32,308 nucleotides of DNA from Thermoplasmata archaeon (GTDB lineage Archaea > Thermoplasmatota > Thermoplasmata > Thermoplasmatales > Thermoplasmataceae), in contig JAJZWN010000013.1 in assembly GCA_021846695.1 (NCBI GenBank), positions 1 through 32,308 of the forward strand, given 5' to 3'. Under the pieces are notes generated by a model. That model saw only the letters and a list, made by a program, of their open reading frames with translations. It was not told the DNA's origin and searched no databases. Positions 7,356-15,775 of the stretch are shown one piece after another. Positions within the stretch are counted from its first letter, which is position 1. The number at the start of each line of letters is the position of its first letter. The translations under genes and the position numbers were made by a program.

Positions 7356-8213
7356 TTAATAGAATTCTTCAAGATCTTCTTCCGTAAGCTTATACGGAGC
7401 AGTATCCTTCAAATTGTATTCCTTTAAGGTTTCATCAACATCTTCGTAAACTGGTGCATCTACGTCATATAATATGCCTATAGGTATAGAATTGGCTTCT
7501 TCGCCCCATTCCGATGCATGCTTGAACGCTTCGTAGAAATCCTTTCTATTGTTATCCTTCAGTTCGTATGTTGTCTTTCTGAAGAATTCGTACCCTTCCA
7601 CCTTATTATATGTAACACAGGGGCTGAACACATCTATAAATGAGAAACCCTTATGCTGTATAGCTGCCTTTGTTAATTCCGCCAGCTGTTTAATATTGCC
7701 GGAAAGTCCACGGGCTACAAATGTTGCACCTGCTGATAATGCATAATGTAGCGGATTGAATGGGGGCTCAATATTCCCATCAGGGGTACTCTTTGTAATT
7801 CTTCCTATAGGGGTTGTTGGCGATGCCTGCCCTGTTGTTAATCCAAATACCTGGTTATCTGATACCATGTATGTCATATTTACGTTTCTTTTTGCAGCAT
7901 GATAAAAGTGCTGCGAACCTTCGAAAAATCCATCGCCGTCTCCACCATATGCGATAACGGTTAGATTTTTATTGGCCCATTTTATACCTTCAGCTACTGG
8001 AAGTGAACGCCCGTGCAACCCATGGAAACCATAGGTATTTATAAACTCGGGCATATTGCTAGAACATCCTATGCCGGATGAAATAACGGTATTTTCGGGT
8101 TTGATATCAAGCTCCGACAGTGCCATTGTAATTGCTCTCAATTGCGAGAAGTTCCCGCATCCAGGGCACCAATCAGGTGCTACTTTTCCTTTGTATTCAG
8201 TTACAGGTATCAT
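7356..8213 (-). CDS. 2-Oxoacid:ferredoxin oxidoreductase, beta subunit
   Basis: The 285-residue beta subunit of a two-subunit 2-oxoacid:ferredoxin oxidoreductase, which converts 2-oxoacids (pyruvate, 2-oxoglutarate) and CoA to acyl-CoA with reduced ferredoxin. The CPGCG motif (C16, C19) with C50 and C199 can hold one [4Fe-4S] cluster. The thiamine diphosphate/Mg site is GDGDGF (91-96) followed by SDNQVFGLTTGQ (N120). These match the Sulfolobus-type OFOR layout, in which this subunit carries ThDP and the only cluster. It starts 2 bp after the alpha-subunit stop, with a GGAGG ribosome-binding site just upstream, so it is the second gene of an operon. Substrate range cannot be decided here. Confidence 0.93.
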   Translation of the reverse strand: MIPVTEYKGKVAPDWCPGCGNFSQLRAITMALSELDIKPENTVISSGIGCSSNMPEFINTYGFHGLHGRSLPVAEGIKWANKNLTVIAYGGDGDGFFEGSQHFYHAAKRNVNMTYMVSDNQVFGLTTGQASPTTPIGRITKSTPDGNIEPPFNPLHYALSAGATFVARGLSGNIKQLAELTKAAIQHKGFSFIDVFSPCVTYNKVEGYEFFRKTTYELKDNNRKDFYEAFKHASEWGEEANSIPIGILYDVDAPVYEDVDETLKEYNLKDTAPYKLTEEDLEEFY

Positions 8214-8215
8214 AT

Positions 8216-9964
8216 TTATTCCTCCACTTTTATTTTTTTGCCAAATATCATTTCTTCCAGTGACAATGCCAGATCGGCAGGGAAGAAAGCCTCGCCATCG
8301 TATTTTCCCAGGAACTGGGTATCTACAAGGAATTCTTTCCTTATCAGCCCATTTAGCTGCCCGGAATAATTGTTTTCAACAACTATTATTTTCTTTTTTC
8401 CTGCAAGCAGTTTCTTTATATCATGATTCATGGGGAATATGTGTGTTATTTCTATGGCACCTATTTTTGTACCATTTTTCCTCATGCAGTCTATAGCCTC
8501 TTCAACTGCACCCTTTGTAGATCCCCACTGGATAACCACATATTCTGCATCTTCCATTTTATATGTAGGTGTCGGTGGCATTTCTTTTATATATAAATTC
8601 AGCTTTTTCATTCTCTTTTCCATGGAGAGCTTTCTCTGTGTCGGGTCTGTTATTGCATCGCTAACAACTGCGCCGTATTCATTATGCTCATCAGAATCCT
8701 CGTTATGCATTAACCCTGGCTGCCCCGGAAATGCCCTCTTGGAAATGCCGTTTTCTGTATATTCATATCTTTTATAATCAGCTTCATTTACATCAGCAAG
8801 AAGTCCCCTGTCCATTTCATATGAAAGGTCAAGATCCACTGTTTCGTCATGTTCAGCTAGATATAAATCGGTAACAACAAATACAGGAAGCTGGAATCTC
8901 TCAGCAAGGTTGAAAGCCTCCTTTGTGAGGTCAAATGCTTCTTTAACTGTTCCCGGTGCGAGCACTATTCTTGGCATGTCTCCCTGTCCGGCACCAAGCA
9001 CCTGGTTGAGATCTCCCTGTTCAGTCTTTGTTGGAAGCCCGGTTGATGGGCCTGGCCTCTGTGCTTCATATATAACCAGTGGAACTTCGGTCATTGCTGA
9101 AAGCCCAACACCTTCAGTCATAAGTGCGAACCCGCCTCCTGATGATCCTGTTGCGGCCCTTACTCCAGCATAGTTTGCACCTATTGCTGCATTTATAGCG
9201 CTAATTTCATCCTCTGTAAGTTTCAAAAACACATGGTATTTTTTGCCATGGGTTGCAACAAACTGGAGGAAAGATGATGCTGGTGTCATAGGGTATGCAA
9301 AATACATTTGCATTCCTGCATTGATAGCCCCAAGTGCAGCTGCATCTCCACCGCCTATTGTGTATAACTTTTTATTAGATGTTTTTAGTTTTCTGTAAAC
9401 TTTATAATTCTGGAGATAGTATTCATATCCCTCTTTTGCCGCGTTTATATTTGATTCTACAAGTTTTCCTTTTTTGTTGAAAACTTTTTCAATTACACCT
9501 GAAAATACGTTAAAATCCAAACCAAGAGATGCAATAACAGCTCCCAGTGCAACTGTGTTTTTCAACAATGGATTTGCATCAAATTTCAGTGCAATATCTC
9601 TCATTGGTACCGGGCAATAGGTTATCCCATCGTATTTTTTAAAATTGTGTATGGTTCCCGGGTCATATATTGCTATCCCGTTCAGGGGAGATGCTCCGCC
9701 TTCGTTTATATTCCTATTTGTATGCCTTTCAAGTGCATCGGCATTTAAAGCAACCAGAACATCCAGGCCGCTTCCCTGGTTCCTTACTTTTTCATCAGAA
9801 GCCCTTACCTGGTACCAGCTTTCGCCGCCCCTGATAAGGCTTTGATAGTAATTATACGTGCTTATGTATAAACCACTTCTTGAAAAAGTTTTTTCTAAAG
9901 TTAAACCGGCGGATTGTACACCATCTCCTGCCGCTCCTCCTATTCTGACAATTATTTCTTCCAT
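8216..9964 (-). CDS. 2-Oxoacid:ferredoxin oxidoreductase, fused gamma-alpha subunit
   Basis: A 582-residue protein made of the gamma domain followed by the alpha domain. The gamma domain starts MEEIIVRIGGAAGDGVQSAG and includes YNYYQSLIRGGESWYQVR. The alpha domain begins near residue 205 (LYTIGGGDAAALGAINAGM) and carries YPMTPAS at about 224-230, equivalent to the YPITPSS motif important for catalysis in Sulfolobus OFOR. Fusion of gamma and alpha with a separate beta subunit is the two-gene archaeal type. The frame stays open 68 codons further upstream, but the extra residues are unlike the family. ATG 9964 also lies 27 nt after a good TATA element at 9987-9996. The beta subunit gene follows within 2 bp. 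A MarR-type regulator is divergent from it. Confidence 0.93.
   Translation of the reverse strand: MEEIIVRIGGAAGDGVQSAGLTLEKTFSRSGLYISTYNYYQSLIRGGESWYQVRASDEKVRNQGSGLDVLVALNADALERHTNRNINEGGASPLNGIAIYDPGTIHNFKKYDGITYCPVPMRDIALKFDANPLLKNTVALGAVIASLGLDFNVFSGVIEKVFNKKGKLVESNINAAKEGYEYYLQNYKVYRKLKTSNKKLYTIGGGDAAALGAINAGMQMYFAYPMTPASSFLQFVATHGKKYHVFLKLTEDEISAINAAIGANYAGVRAATGSSGGGFALMTEGVGLSAMTEVPLVIYEAQRPGPSTGLPTKTEQGDLNQVLGAGQGDMPRIVLAPGTVKEAFDLTKEAFNLAERFQLPVFVVTDLYLAEHDETVDLDLSYEMDRGLLADVNEADYKRYEYTENGISKRAFPGQPGLMHNEDSDEHNEYGAVVSDAITDPTQRKLSMEKRMKKLNLYIKEMPPTPTYKMEDAEYVVIQWGSTKGAVEEAIDCMRKNGTKIGAIEITHIFPMNHDIKKLLAGKKKIIVVENNYSGQLNGLIRKEFLVDTQFLGKYDGEAFFPADLALSLEEMIFGKKIKVEE
8219..8225 (-). promoter_or_regulatory. 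Shine-Dalgarno site for the OFOR beta subunit
   Basis: On the minus strand GGAGGAA ends about 5 nt before ATG 8213, inside the last codons of the alpha-subunit gene. It is one of the clearest ribosome-binding sites in the window and belongs to an operon-internal gene, in contrast to the leaderless first genes. Confidence 0.7.
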
Positions 9965-9986
9965 GGTTTTAGTATTTAGTAGTGCC

Positions 9987-9996
9987 GTATAAATTT
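9987..9996 (-). promoter_or_regulatory. TATA element for the OFOR operon
   Basis: AAATTTATAC on the minus strand, centred about 27 nt before ATG 9964. It decides the start of the alpha subunit against the longer open frame. Confidence 0.6.
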
Positions 9997-10064
9997 TTGT
10001 ATGAATACGGAAATTAATTTTAGCCAATTGCCGAAATAAGTAAATTTTTCCGGATAATACAAAT

Positions 10065-10094
10065 TTTGAAATATGAAATTTACGGGATTTCAAA
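10065..10094. promoter_or_regulatory. 8-bp inverted repeat in the OFOR/marR spacer
   Basis: TTTGAAAT (10065-10072) and ATTTCAAA (10087-10094) are perfect inverted repeats with a 14-nt spacer, about midway between the two divergent genes. It may be a regulator site upstream of the OFOR promoter. This is inference from position and symmetry. Confidence 0.35.
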
Positions 10095-10108
10095 CATGAA
10101 ATATTTAA

Positions 10109-10140
10109 TAGTAAATAATTTAATGGACGATTATTTACTA
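10109..10140. promoter_or_regulatory. 11-bp inverted repeat, candidate MarR operator
   Basis: TAGTAAATAAT (10109-10119) and ATTATTTACTA (10130-10140) are perfect complements with a 10-nt spacer, so arm centres are 21 bp apart, or two helical turns. The repeat ends 11 bp before the TATA-like ATAAAATA (10151-10158) of the marR gene. Size, symmetry and position fit a dimeric winged-helix operator, most simply for autoregulation by the adjacent MarR protein. Confidence 0.5.
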
Positions 10141-10150
10141 TATAGAAACC

Positions 10151-10158
10151 ATAAAATA
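10151..10158 (+). promoter_or_regulatory. TATA element for marR
   Basis: ATAAAATA, about 29-36 nt upstream of ATG 10187, next to the 11-bp inverted repeat. Confidence 0.45.
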
Positions 10159-10186
10159 CCTTTATCATATTAATAATCCGGTACGA

Positions 10187-10618
10187 ATGGATAAAATCAG
10201 CAGCTACGACGTCTGGAGGGAGTTTCTCAGAACCTGGAAAACATGGTATAAGGCTTCGGAAAAAAATCTTATGTCTATGGGTGTATCTACAGTAGAATAC
10301 AGAATATTGAAAAATTTAACAGAAAGAGGGGCTTTGCCCATGATAGAGCTTGCAAATATAAATATGGTAACGCAGGGTTGGATCACCGGTGTTATAGACA
10401 AGTTGGAAAAATTGTCGTATGTAATGCGTGAGAGAAGCGACTCGGACAGGAGAGTTATCAATATAACAGTCACGCCAAAAGGGAAAGCCTTCTTTAAAAC
10501 AATAGAGTCAAGGCATCTGAAATTTATAGATGACACACTGAGGAATTTTAGTTATGAAGAGAGATATAATATCCTCAATTTCCTCAAAAAAATAGAGACA
10601 AATGTCGAATCAAAATAG
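10187..10618 (+). CDS. MarR-family transcriptional regulator
   Basis: A 143-residue winged-helix protein with MarR architecture: an N-terminal dimerisation helix (FLRTWKTWYKASEKNLMSMG), a helix-turn-helix around residues 50-75 that includes MIELANINMVTQGWITGVID, the classic wing segment RERSDSDRRVINITVTPKG (about 81-99), and a C-terminal helix pair. The D-x-R-R wing contacts the DNA minor groove in this family, and members usually respond to small aromatic or oxidising ligands. No cysteine is present, so direct thiol sensing is unlikely. It is divergent from the 2-oxoacid oxidoreductase operon across 222 bp containing inverted repeats, so it may control itself, that operon, or both. The downstream membrane protease starts 35 bp after its stop. 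Confidence 0.9.
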   Translation: MDKISSYDVWREFLRTWKTWYKASEKNLMSMGVSTVEYRILKNLTERGALPMIELANINMVTQGWITGVIDKLEKLSYVMRERSDSDRRVINITVTPKGKAFFKTIESRHLKFIDDTLRNFSYEERYNILNFLKKIETNVESK

Positions 10619-10653
10619 TATTGCAGGAAAAAGATTATTATTAATGTTTAACT

Positions 10654-12234
10654 ATGAGTTTATTCATGAATTATAATGATATATTCCTGATTATTCTTAT
10701 CGTGTTTTCCTGGATAATTATAATTATAGCGCTGGCACCGGCAATTAATAAATCAAAACACTTTGCAACCATGGGGCCAGCTTTAATGATAAGGTCAACA
10801 AAAAATGGTGGCGTCCTTGATGCTGTTGCCAAACATTTGCCAGCAAAATCTCTGGGGAAGATATCCACTGTACTTGTTGTTTTTGGAGGATTGCTTGCTT
10901 TTGGCATGCTTTTATATGAAGCGGTCTTGCTTACAATTATCCATATCCCCACCAGTGCTGCACCCCCTTTGCAGGATTACCTTGCACTTCCACTTATTAA
11001 TCCCTTTATACCGCTGGGATATGGAACTGCTAGCCTCGTTTTTGCGGTTGTAATACATGAAATGTTTCATGGTATCGTTGCAAGAAAGCATGGAATAAAG
11101 GTAAACAGTGTTGGCGCATTATTTTTTATAATCCCGATAGGAGCTTTTGTAGAACCGGATGAAAAAGAAATTATGGCGGCTGACCCTGTAGTGAGAAGAA
11201 GGATCATTGCAGCCGGCCCGGGTATAAATCTTATCATAGCTGCAATATGCATCGTATTGCTTGTTTTTGTCATGATGCCTGCCTCGACCCCTATTCACAG
11301 TGGCGTTTATGTAGATAATTCTACAACACTTTACAGTGGACATGCAATACCGAAAGGAATGGAGATTACCTCATATGGAAATTTAAGCGGGAAACAGCTT
11401 AACAATCTGGAAACAACTTCCATGATTACACCGGGATTGGCAAATATTACATTGTTTAATGGAAAAACCGAAACAAATGGAAGCGTACCGACGGGCGTGG
11501 CCATTGTGGATTTAATTTCCGGTTGTCCTGCGGCGGCGGCAAATGTCTCCACAGATTCAATCATATATAACATAAGCGATGCAGGGCACAGCCACATTAT
11601 ATATAACATAAATACTCTGGGCGATGTTCTGGATAACATAACACCGGGTACAACAATAAATATGACGGTACTAACATTCCACACGGGAAAAACTGTACCT
11701 GCATATACAACATATACAATGAAAACTGTTTCCACATATCATTATTATGCAAAGAATGACCCTACGGCAAATAAGGCAGCATACAAAAATGAAAGTTTTA
11801 TCGGGGTGCAGATAGATTATTCAGGTATAGGGTATGAATCCATTGATAGCCTGCATAGCCTTGTTTTCGGCGGACAGCTGGTGGGCCCAAATTTCTACGA
11901 AACCCTTGGCCTGCCACTTCTCGGGCTTTCACCCATACCGGCTTCATTATCCCACATGTTTTCTACGCCCTTTAACTCATATATCTTCTTTGGAATAACT
12001 AATACCCTTTACTGGTTCTTCTGGATAGATTTCCTTCTTGGCATTATGAACGCACTGCCATTATCCATACTTGATGGGGGTCAGTTCTTCAGGGATACCC
12101 TGACAATTGCATCAAGAAGAGACAGGCTGAAATTCCTGAGGGATGAAAATAATGTCAAAAAAATATATTACGCAATGGGAATATTTGTATTCCTTCTTTT
12201 GATGTATATTATAATAGCTCCGCGGATAATTTAA
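10654..12234 (+). CDS. Site-2 protease family membrane metallopeptidase (M50) with PDZ domain
   Basis: A 526-residue integral membrane zinc protease. Hydrophobic segments are at about 9-30, 72-97 and 125-145, the last carrying the zinc-binding HEMFH (H135, E136, H139). AAGPGINLIIA follows at about 186-196. A long extracytoplasmic part (about 210-400) contains a PDZ-like stretch (VAIVDLISGCPAAAANVSTD) and many Asn-x-Ser/Thr sites. The third zinc ligand lies in NALPLSILDGGQFF (D474). This family performs intramembrane cleavage of membrane-bound regulators or cleans up signal peptides; the substrate is unknown. It lies 35 bp after marR and is probably co-transcribed, since I see no convincing TATA element at the usual distance from its ATG. 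Confidence 0.92.
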   Translation: MSLFMNYNDIFLIILIVFSWIIIIIALAPAINKSKHFATMGPALMIRSTKNGGVLDAVAKHLPAKSLGKISTVLVVFGGLLAFGMLLYEAVLLTIIHIPTSAAPPLQDYLALPLINPFIPLGYGTASLVFAVVIHEMFHGIVARKHGIKVNSVGALFFIIPIGAFVEPDEKEIMAADPVVRRRIIAAGPGINLIIAAICIVLLVFVMMPASTPIHSGVYVDNSTTLYSGHAIPKGMEITSYGNLSGKQLNNLETTSMITPGLANITLFNGKTETNGSVPTGVAIVDLISGCPAAAANVSTDSIIYNISDAGHSHIIYNINTLGDVLDNITPGTTINMTVLTFHTGKTVPAYTTYTMKTVSTYHYYAKNDPTANKAAYKNESFIGVQIDYSGIGYESIDSLHSLVFGGQLVGPNFYETLGLPLLGLSPIPASLSHMFSTPFNSYIFFGITNTLYWFFWIDFLLGIMNALPLSILDGGQFFRDTLTIASRRDRLKFLRDENNVKKIYYAMGIFVFLLLMYIIIAPRII

Positions 12235-12276
12235 CCTGTAAATAATATACGGATAACATACTACAGGTCACAGGTT
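12233..12276. terminator. Shared inverted repeat between convergent genes
   Basis: AACCTGT (12233-12239) pairs with ACAGGTT (12270-12276), and CCTGTA (12235-12240) with TACAGG (12262-12267), giving two alternative stems between the M50 protease gene and the convergent hydrolase gene. The position suggests a bidirectional 3'-end structure. Confidence 0.4.
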
Positions 12277-12882
12277 AGTTATAAATTTTTTAATATTGTT
12301 GAAAAATATATCCGGCTTTTCAATCTGAACGCAATGACCTGCACCATTAATTTTGACAAAGGTTGATGAAGGAATCAGGTCATGGTATCTTAACCCATGG
12401 CTAACCGGCACTACATTGTCCCGCGATCCCCAGAGGATAAGAACCGGCTTATCGATTCTGTTTAATTCGTTCAGTATATGGTCAACACCGAGCCCGCCTA
12501 TAATAATTGATGAATTTATTAATTCCGGGTAGTCTATCAGGCTTTTCAACGCCACACCTGCTGATACTGATGGACCAACAACATTTATGGATGATAGAAA
12601 AAGGCTTTCCGCAAAATCCTTTATAAATAACGCACCTTTAGAAGGGGATGACCCGAAATTATAACTGTCATTTGCTTCAGAATTTCCAAATCCCGGGAAA
12701 TCCGGTGCATAAACATTGAACCCCCATTGGCCGATTTTCCTTAATGCATCGATGCCTGCCCATGAATTTGAAGTTGTTGTTGAATCATGGAGCAGGATGA
12801 AATTGCGCATATTTCCACGCTCATATGAAATGTAATAAACTGATTTTCCACCTATATCTACTTTATTTTCCTTTACTTCCAT
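12268..12882 (-). CDS. Alpha/beta hydrolase, ABHD14/CIB-like
   Basis: A 204-residue alpha/beta hydrolase. The oxyanion-side segment is FILLHDSTTTSNSW. Then come YAPDFPGFGNSE and the nucleophile region VVGPSVSAGVALKSL, where the serine lies in a G-x-S-x-S context as in ABHD14-type proteins rather than the common GxSxG. The acid strand is PVLILWGSRDNVVP and the catalytic histidine lies in INGAGHCVQIEKP. Substrate unknown. The frame is open 50 codons further upstream and would overlap rqcH, but those residues are unlike the family. ATG 12882 starts just before MEVKENKVDIGGKSVYY, and a TATA-like element (12905-12913, minus strand) is centred about 26 nt upstream. It shares a short divergent promoter region with rqcH. 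Confidence 0.82.
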   Translation of the reverse strand: MEVKENKVDIGGKSVYYISYERGNMRNFILLHDSTTTSNSWAGIDALRKIGQWGFNVYAPDFPGFGNSEANDSYNFGSSPSKGALFIKDFAESLFLSSINVVGPSVSAGVALKSLIDYPELINSSIIIGGLGVDHILNELNRIDKPVLILWGSRDNVVPVSHGLRYHDLIPSSTFVKINGAGHCVQIEKPDIFFNNIKKFITNL

Positions 12883-12954
12883 GATAAGTGATTGAACTAT
12901 TGTTCTAAAATTATTCGGCTGCATGCTAAAATATAGTGTAAAATGCATAACAAA

Positions 12955-12964
12955 ATTAAAATAA
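12955..12964 (+). promoter_or_regulatory. TATA element for rqcH
   Basis: ATTAAAATAA, centred about 26 nt before ATG 12986, within the 103-bp spacer divergent from the hydrolase gene. Confidence 0.5.
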
Positions 12965-12985
12965 GAGCAAGGGCTAAATGAAAAC

Positions 12986-14833
12986 ATGAAACTTAAAGAG
13001 TCGTCATTGGATTTCCATGCGTTTATTGCCATCTATGGCGATACAATATTAAACTCATTTATCAAGAAGGTATACCAGGTAAACCAGAAAGAATTCGTGC
13101 TACAGATATACCGTTCTGATGTAAAAAAGAGGGATTTTTTCATATCATTAAATAAGGGAATTGGATTTTATGATGCAGAAAAGCCTGAAGAAGCTACACA
13201 ATTATCAATGCTATTCAGAAAACAGCTTTCGGAGAAACGTATAGTGGGCATAGAACAGATTAATTTTGATAGGGTAGTAAGGATCACACTGCATACAGGC
13301 CAGGAGATTATTCTTGAATTATTCGGTGGCGGAAATCTTATACTTACAGATAATGGCAAAATTGTTTTTGCTATGGAGCAGCATGTATACAAAACCCGTA
13401 AAGTACAGATTGGTGAAGAATATATTCCTCCCGCAGTTATTAACCCTGTTGCAGACCTGGAAACTTTCTCCGGAATACTGGATAAAAGCAGTGCATCAAT
13501 AGTTAAAACTCTTGCAACAAGGGTCAATCTTGGTGGGGAGATAGCTGAAGAAGCATTATACAGGGCGAATATAGAGAAAGACAAAATGCCCTCTGAAATA
13601 AAAGACCAGTATCAGATTCTCTACGATAGCATAATGGAGATAATCGGGGAATCTTCTAAAAATAATGCATTTTATTATGAGGCAGAAGAACTACTATCAC
13701 CTGTGCTCCTGACAGCTATAAATAAAGAACCTGATGTGAAATTTGAAGACTTTAATGAAGGAATTGATTTTTACCTGAAACATTATCCTGAAAATGAAAA
13801 AAATAAATCCAGCGTGGAAAGAAGGATTGAGTCACAGAGAAGGTCAATTGAAGAATTTAATAAATTGATGCAGGTATACAATGAATTCGGAAATTACCTT
13901 AAAATGAATTTCCCACAACTCCAGAAACTTATAAATATAGTTTACAACAATGTAAAAAGAAACACCCCTGAAGATTTCAAGTACATGGATATGGATATAA
14001 GTGACATTAACCCTGGCAAAAATACATTTGCCATAAATTATAATGGAACTAAAATCATTTTAAATTACAGGGAATCTGCAGGGAATAATATAAATTATGT
14101 GTTTAATACGGCAAAAGACTATAAGGGCAAAATTGAGGGGGCTGAAAAAGCAATAGAGGAGACAAAAAAGCTCATAGTAAAAGAAAAACAGAAAGCAGGA
14201 AAAAAGAAACGCGTAAAATACTGGTTTGAGTCATACCACTGGTTTATTTCTTCTTCCGGAAACATGATCATGGCTGGCAGGGATGCCAAAACCAATGAGA
14301 AGCTTGTTAAAAAACACATGTCCGATGATGATATTTATGTGCATGCAGATCTTTATGGTGCACCCAGTACAGTAATTAAACATGAAGGAATAGAAATTAC
14401 AGAGGAAACTATAAAGGAGGCCTGCATATTTTCAATCTCCCTTTCAAGGGCATGGCCCGCAGGCATCGGGTCAGGAACCGCATACTGGGTATATCCATCA
14501 CAGGTCAGCAAAACACCTGAATCCGGTGAATTTGTATCAAAAGGTTCCTGGATAGTAAGGGGAAAGAGAAATTATGTCCTGAACATTCCTCTGGAGTTAA
14601 AGGTATCAATTGTAGACTATAAAGGCAATAATATACCTATGATATCACCTGCTGAAACCAGAACTGAATCAAAAAAATGGGTCCTGATTAAACCGGGAAA
14701 TGAAAAAAGGTCTGTGGCTGCGGAAAAGATAGCAAAAATACTTGGAATAGAAAAATCAGAGATTGATTCTATTCTTCCGCCCGGAGGGTCTATAGTTGTA
14801 GAGAATTCAAAAGAAATAAAGGAATTAAGCTAA
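12986..14833 (+). CDS. rqcH: Ribosome rescue factor RqcH (NEMF/Rqc2 homologue)
   Basis: A 615-residue NFACT-family protein. The N-terminal NFACT-N domain holds FDRVVRI with D95-R96, the pair needed for tRNA use and alanine-tail addition in bacterial RqcH, followed by ELFGGGNLIL. A middle region contains helix-hairpin-helix-like sequence and a coiled coil (about 275-400, interrupted). The NFACT-R domain begins near residue 410 (KYWFESYHWFISSSGNMIMAGRD) and continues VKKHMSDDDIYVHADLYGAP. The family binds peptidyl-tRNA-obstructed large subunits and recruits or extends C-terminal tails for degradation. Conservation of D95-R96 suggests the elongation activity is kept. Its 3' end overlaps the convergent isomerase gene by 9 bp. 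Confidence 0.93.
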   Translation: MKLKESSLDFHAFIAIYGDTILNSFIKKVYQVNQKEFVLQIYRSDVKKRDFFISLNKGIGFYDAEKPEEATQLSMLFRKQLSEKRIVGIEQINFDRVVRITLHTGQEIILELFGGGNLILTDNGKIVFAMEQHVYKTRKVQIGEEYIPPAVINPVADLETFSGILDKSSASIVKTLATRVNLGGEIAEEALYRANIEKDKMPSEIKDQYQILYDSIMEIIGESSKNNAFYYEAEELLSPVLLTAINKEPDVKFEDFNEGIDFYLKHYPENEKNKSSVERRIESQRRSIEEFNKLMQVYNEFGNYLKMNFPQLQKLINIVYNNVKRNTPEDFKYMDMDISDINPGKNTFAINYNGTKIILNYRESAGNNINYVFNTAKDYKGKIEGAEKAIEETKKLIVKEKQKAGKKKRVKYWFESYHWFISSSGNMIMAGRDAKTNEKLVKKHMSDDDIYVHADLYGAPSTVIKHEGIEITEETIKEACIFSISLSRAWPAGIGSGTAYWVYPSQVSKTPESGEFVSKGSWIVRGKRNYVLNIPLELKVSIVDYKGNNIPMISPAETRTESKKWVLIKPGNEKRSVAAEKIAKILGIEKSEIDSILPPGGSIVVENSKEIKELS

Positions 14834-15742
14834 TTTCTTTTTAAGTTCCTCTATGGTTGATACATCTGTGGGGTCTACATTCCTTACCAGGGCAAGTTCA
14901 TATGTCAGATAATCGGCATAATGAATCAGGTAGAACAGTTTGGAGAAATAATCCTGTGATGGGGATTTTACCACTGTGAATTGCTCCCCTGTAATTTCCT
15001 CTGTAATCCCTATTCTCTGGTTAATTCTTGCATTGTCAGATTCAAATGCATAGAACAGATATTCATCCCTCCTGTATGCAGATTTCAAAGGCATAGTATC
15101 GTTATGGTTAAGTTCCGGGAAATAGCTATAAAAGGCGAAGGTTTTTGCATTTTCATTAAACTGGGTTTTCCATCTGTATGCTACAGATTTGAATGGTTTA
15201 GACCCGTATATTATAGGAATAGAACTATTTTCGTATATCTTAAATGCTTCAGATTTTATGTCGCTGTGATTCTTATCCATATCATCCAGTATGCCATATG
15301 TCTGGTTGACTATGGCATCATCTATCGGGGCAAAGGTGTTAAAAAGAGGCATGAGCATATATCCCAGAGCTGACCTTGGCTGGATGCCCGATGGTATGAT
15401 AATGGATTTTTCTACAATTGTCGCCAGCTTCCCACCCGAGGTGATAGCCCTTACATGGGCACCCTTTTTCTTCGCATCTTCCACATTGCTGAGAGTTTCT
15501 TCTGTGTTGCCTGAATAACTCACTGCAATAAACAGGGTCTTTTCATTTACAAATCCCGGTATGCCGTAATCACCTATTGAAATAACAGGTATGGAAGTAT
15601 AGTATTCCTGAAAGATATTTCCAACAATTCCAGAACCACCCATACCGGATATAACTATATTATCAAAGTTGAAGTTTATATCAAATTTGTCTTTTGATTT
15701 TATCTGTTCCTTCAAATTTTTTATCTCATCCAGAAAATTCAT
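14825..15742 (-). CDS. Bifunctional phosphoglucose/phosphomannose isomerase
   Basis: A 305-residue SIS-fold sugar-phosphate isomerase interconverting glucose 6-phosphate, mannose 6-phosphate and fructose 6-phosphate. The N-terminal SIS domain contains ISGMGGSGIVGNIF (about 32-45) and the phosphate-binding loop VSYSGNTEETLSNVEDA. The C-terminal domain has the family motif with catalytic Glu/His, FNENAKTFAFYSYFPELNHN. This small PGI/PMI type is found in Thermoplasma, Pyrobaculum and relatives, and is distinct from the cupin PGI of euryarchaeal hyperthermophiles. It lies 33 bp downstream of the MFS transporter gene on the same strand, and an A/T-rich element precedes its ATG, so it may have its own promoter as well. 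Linkage to a transporter hints at sugar or organic-acid uptake, unproven. Confidence 0.92.
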   Translation of the reverse strand: MNFLDEIKNLKEQIKSKDKFDINFNFDNIVISGMGGSGIVGNIFQEYYTSIPVISIGDYGIPGFVNEKTLFIAVSYSGNTEETLSNVEDAKKKGAHVRAITSGGKLATIVEKSIIIPSGIQPRSALGYMLMPLFNTFAPIDDAIVNQTYGILDDMDKNHSDIKSEAFKIYENSSIPIIYGSKPFKSVAYRWKTQFNENAKTFAFYSYFPELNHNDTMPLKSAYRRDEYLFYAFESDNARINQRIGITEEITGEQFTVVKSPSQDYFSKLFYLIHYADYLTYELALVRNVDPTDVSTIEELKKKLA

Positions 15743-15775
15743 ATATCATTAGATAAAAATAGCATATTATTTTTT

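Noticed and set aside
8056..8496. 146-codon plus-strand frame across the OFOR subunit junction
   Set aside because: Antisense to two well-conserved genes, and its product resembles no protein family.
9965..10168. 68-residue N-terminal extension of the OFOR alpha subunit
   Set aside because: The extra residues are unlike the family, cross the promoter region and its palindromes, and ATG 9964 has both the family start MEEIIVRIGG and a correctly spaced TATA element.
12883..13032. 50-residue N-terminal extension of the alpha/beta hydrolase
   Set aside because: It would overlap the start of rqcH and include the divergent promoters; its sequence is unlike hydrolase N-termini.
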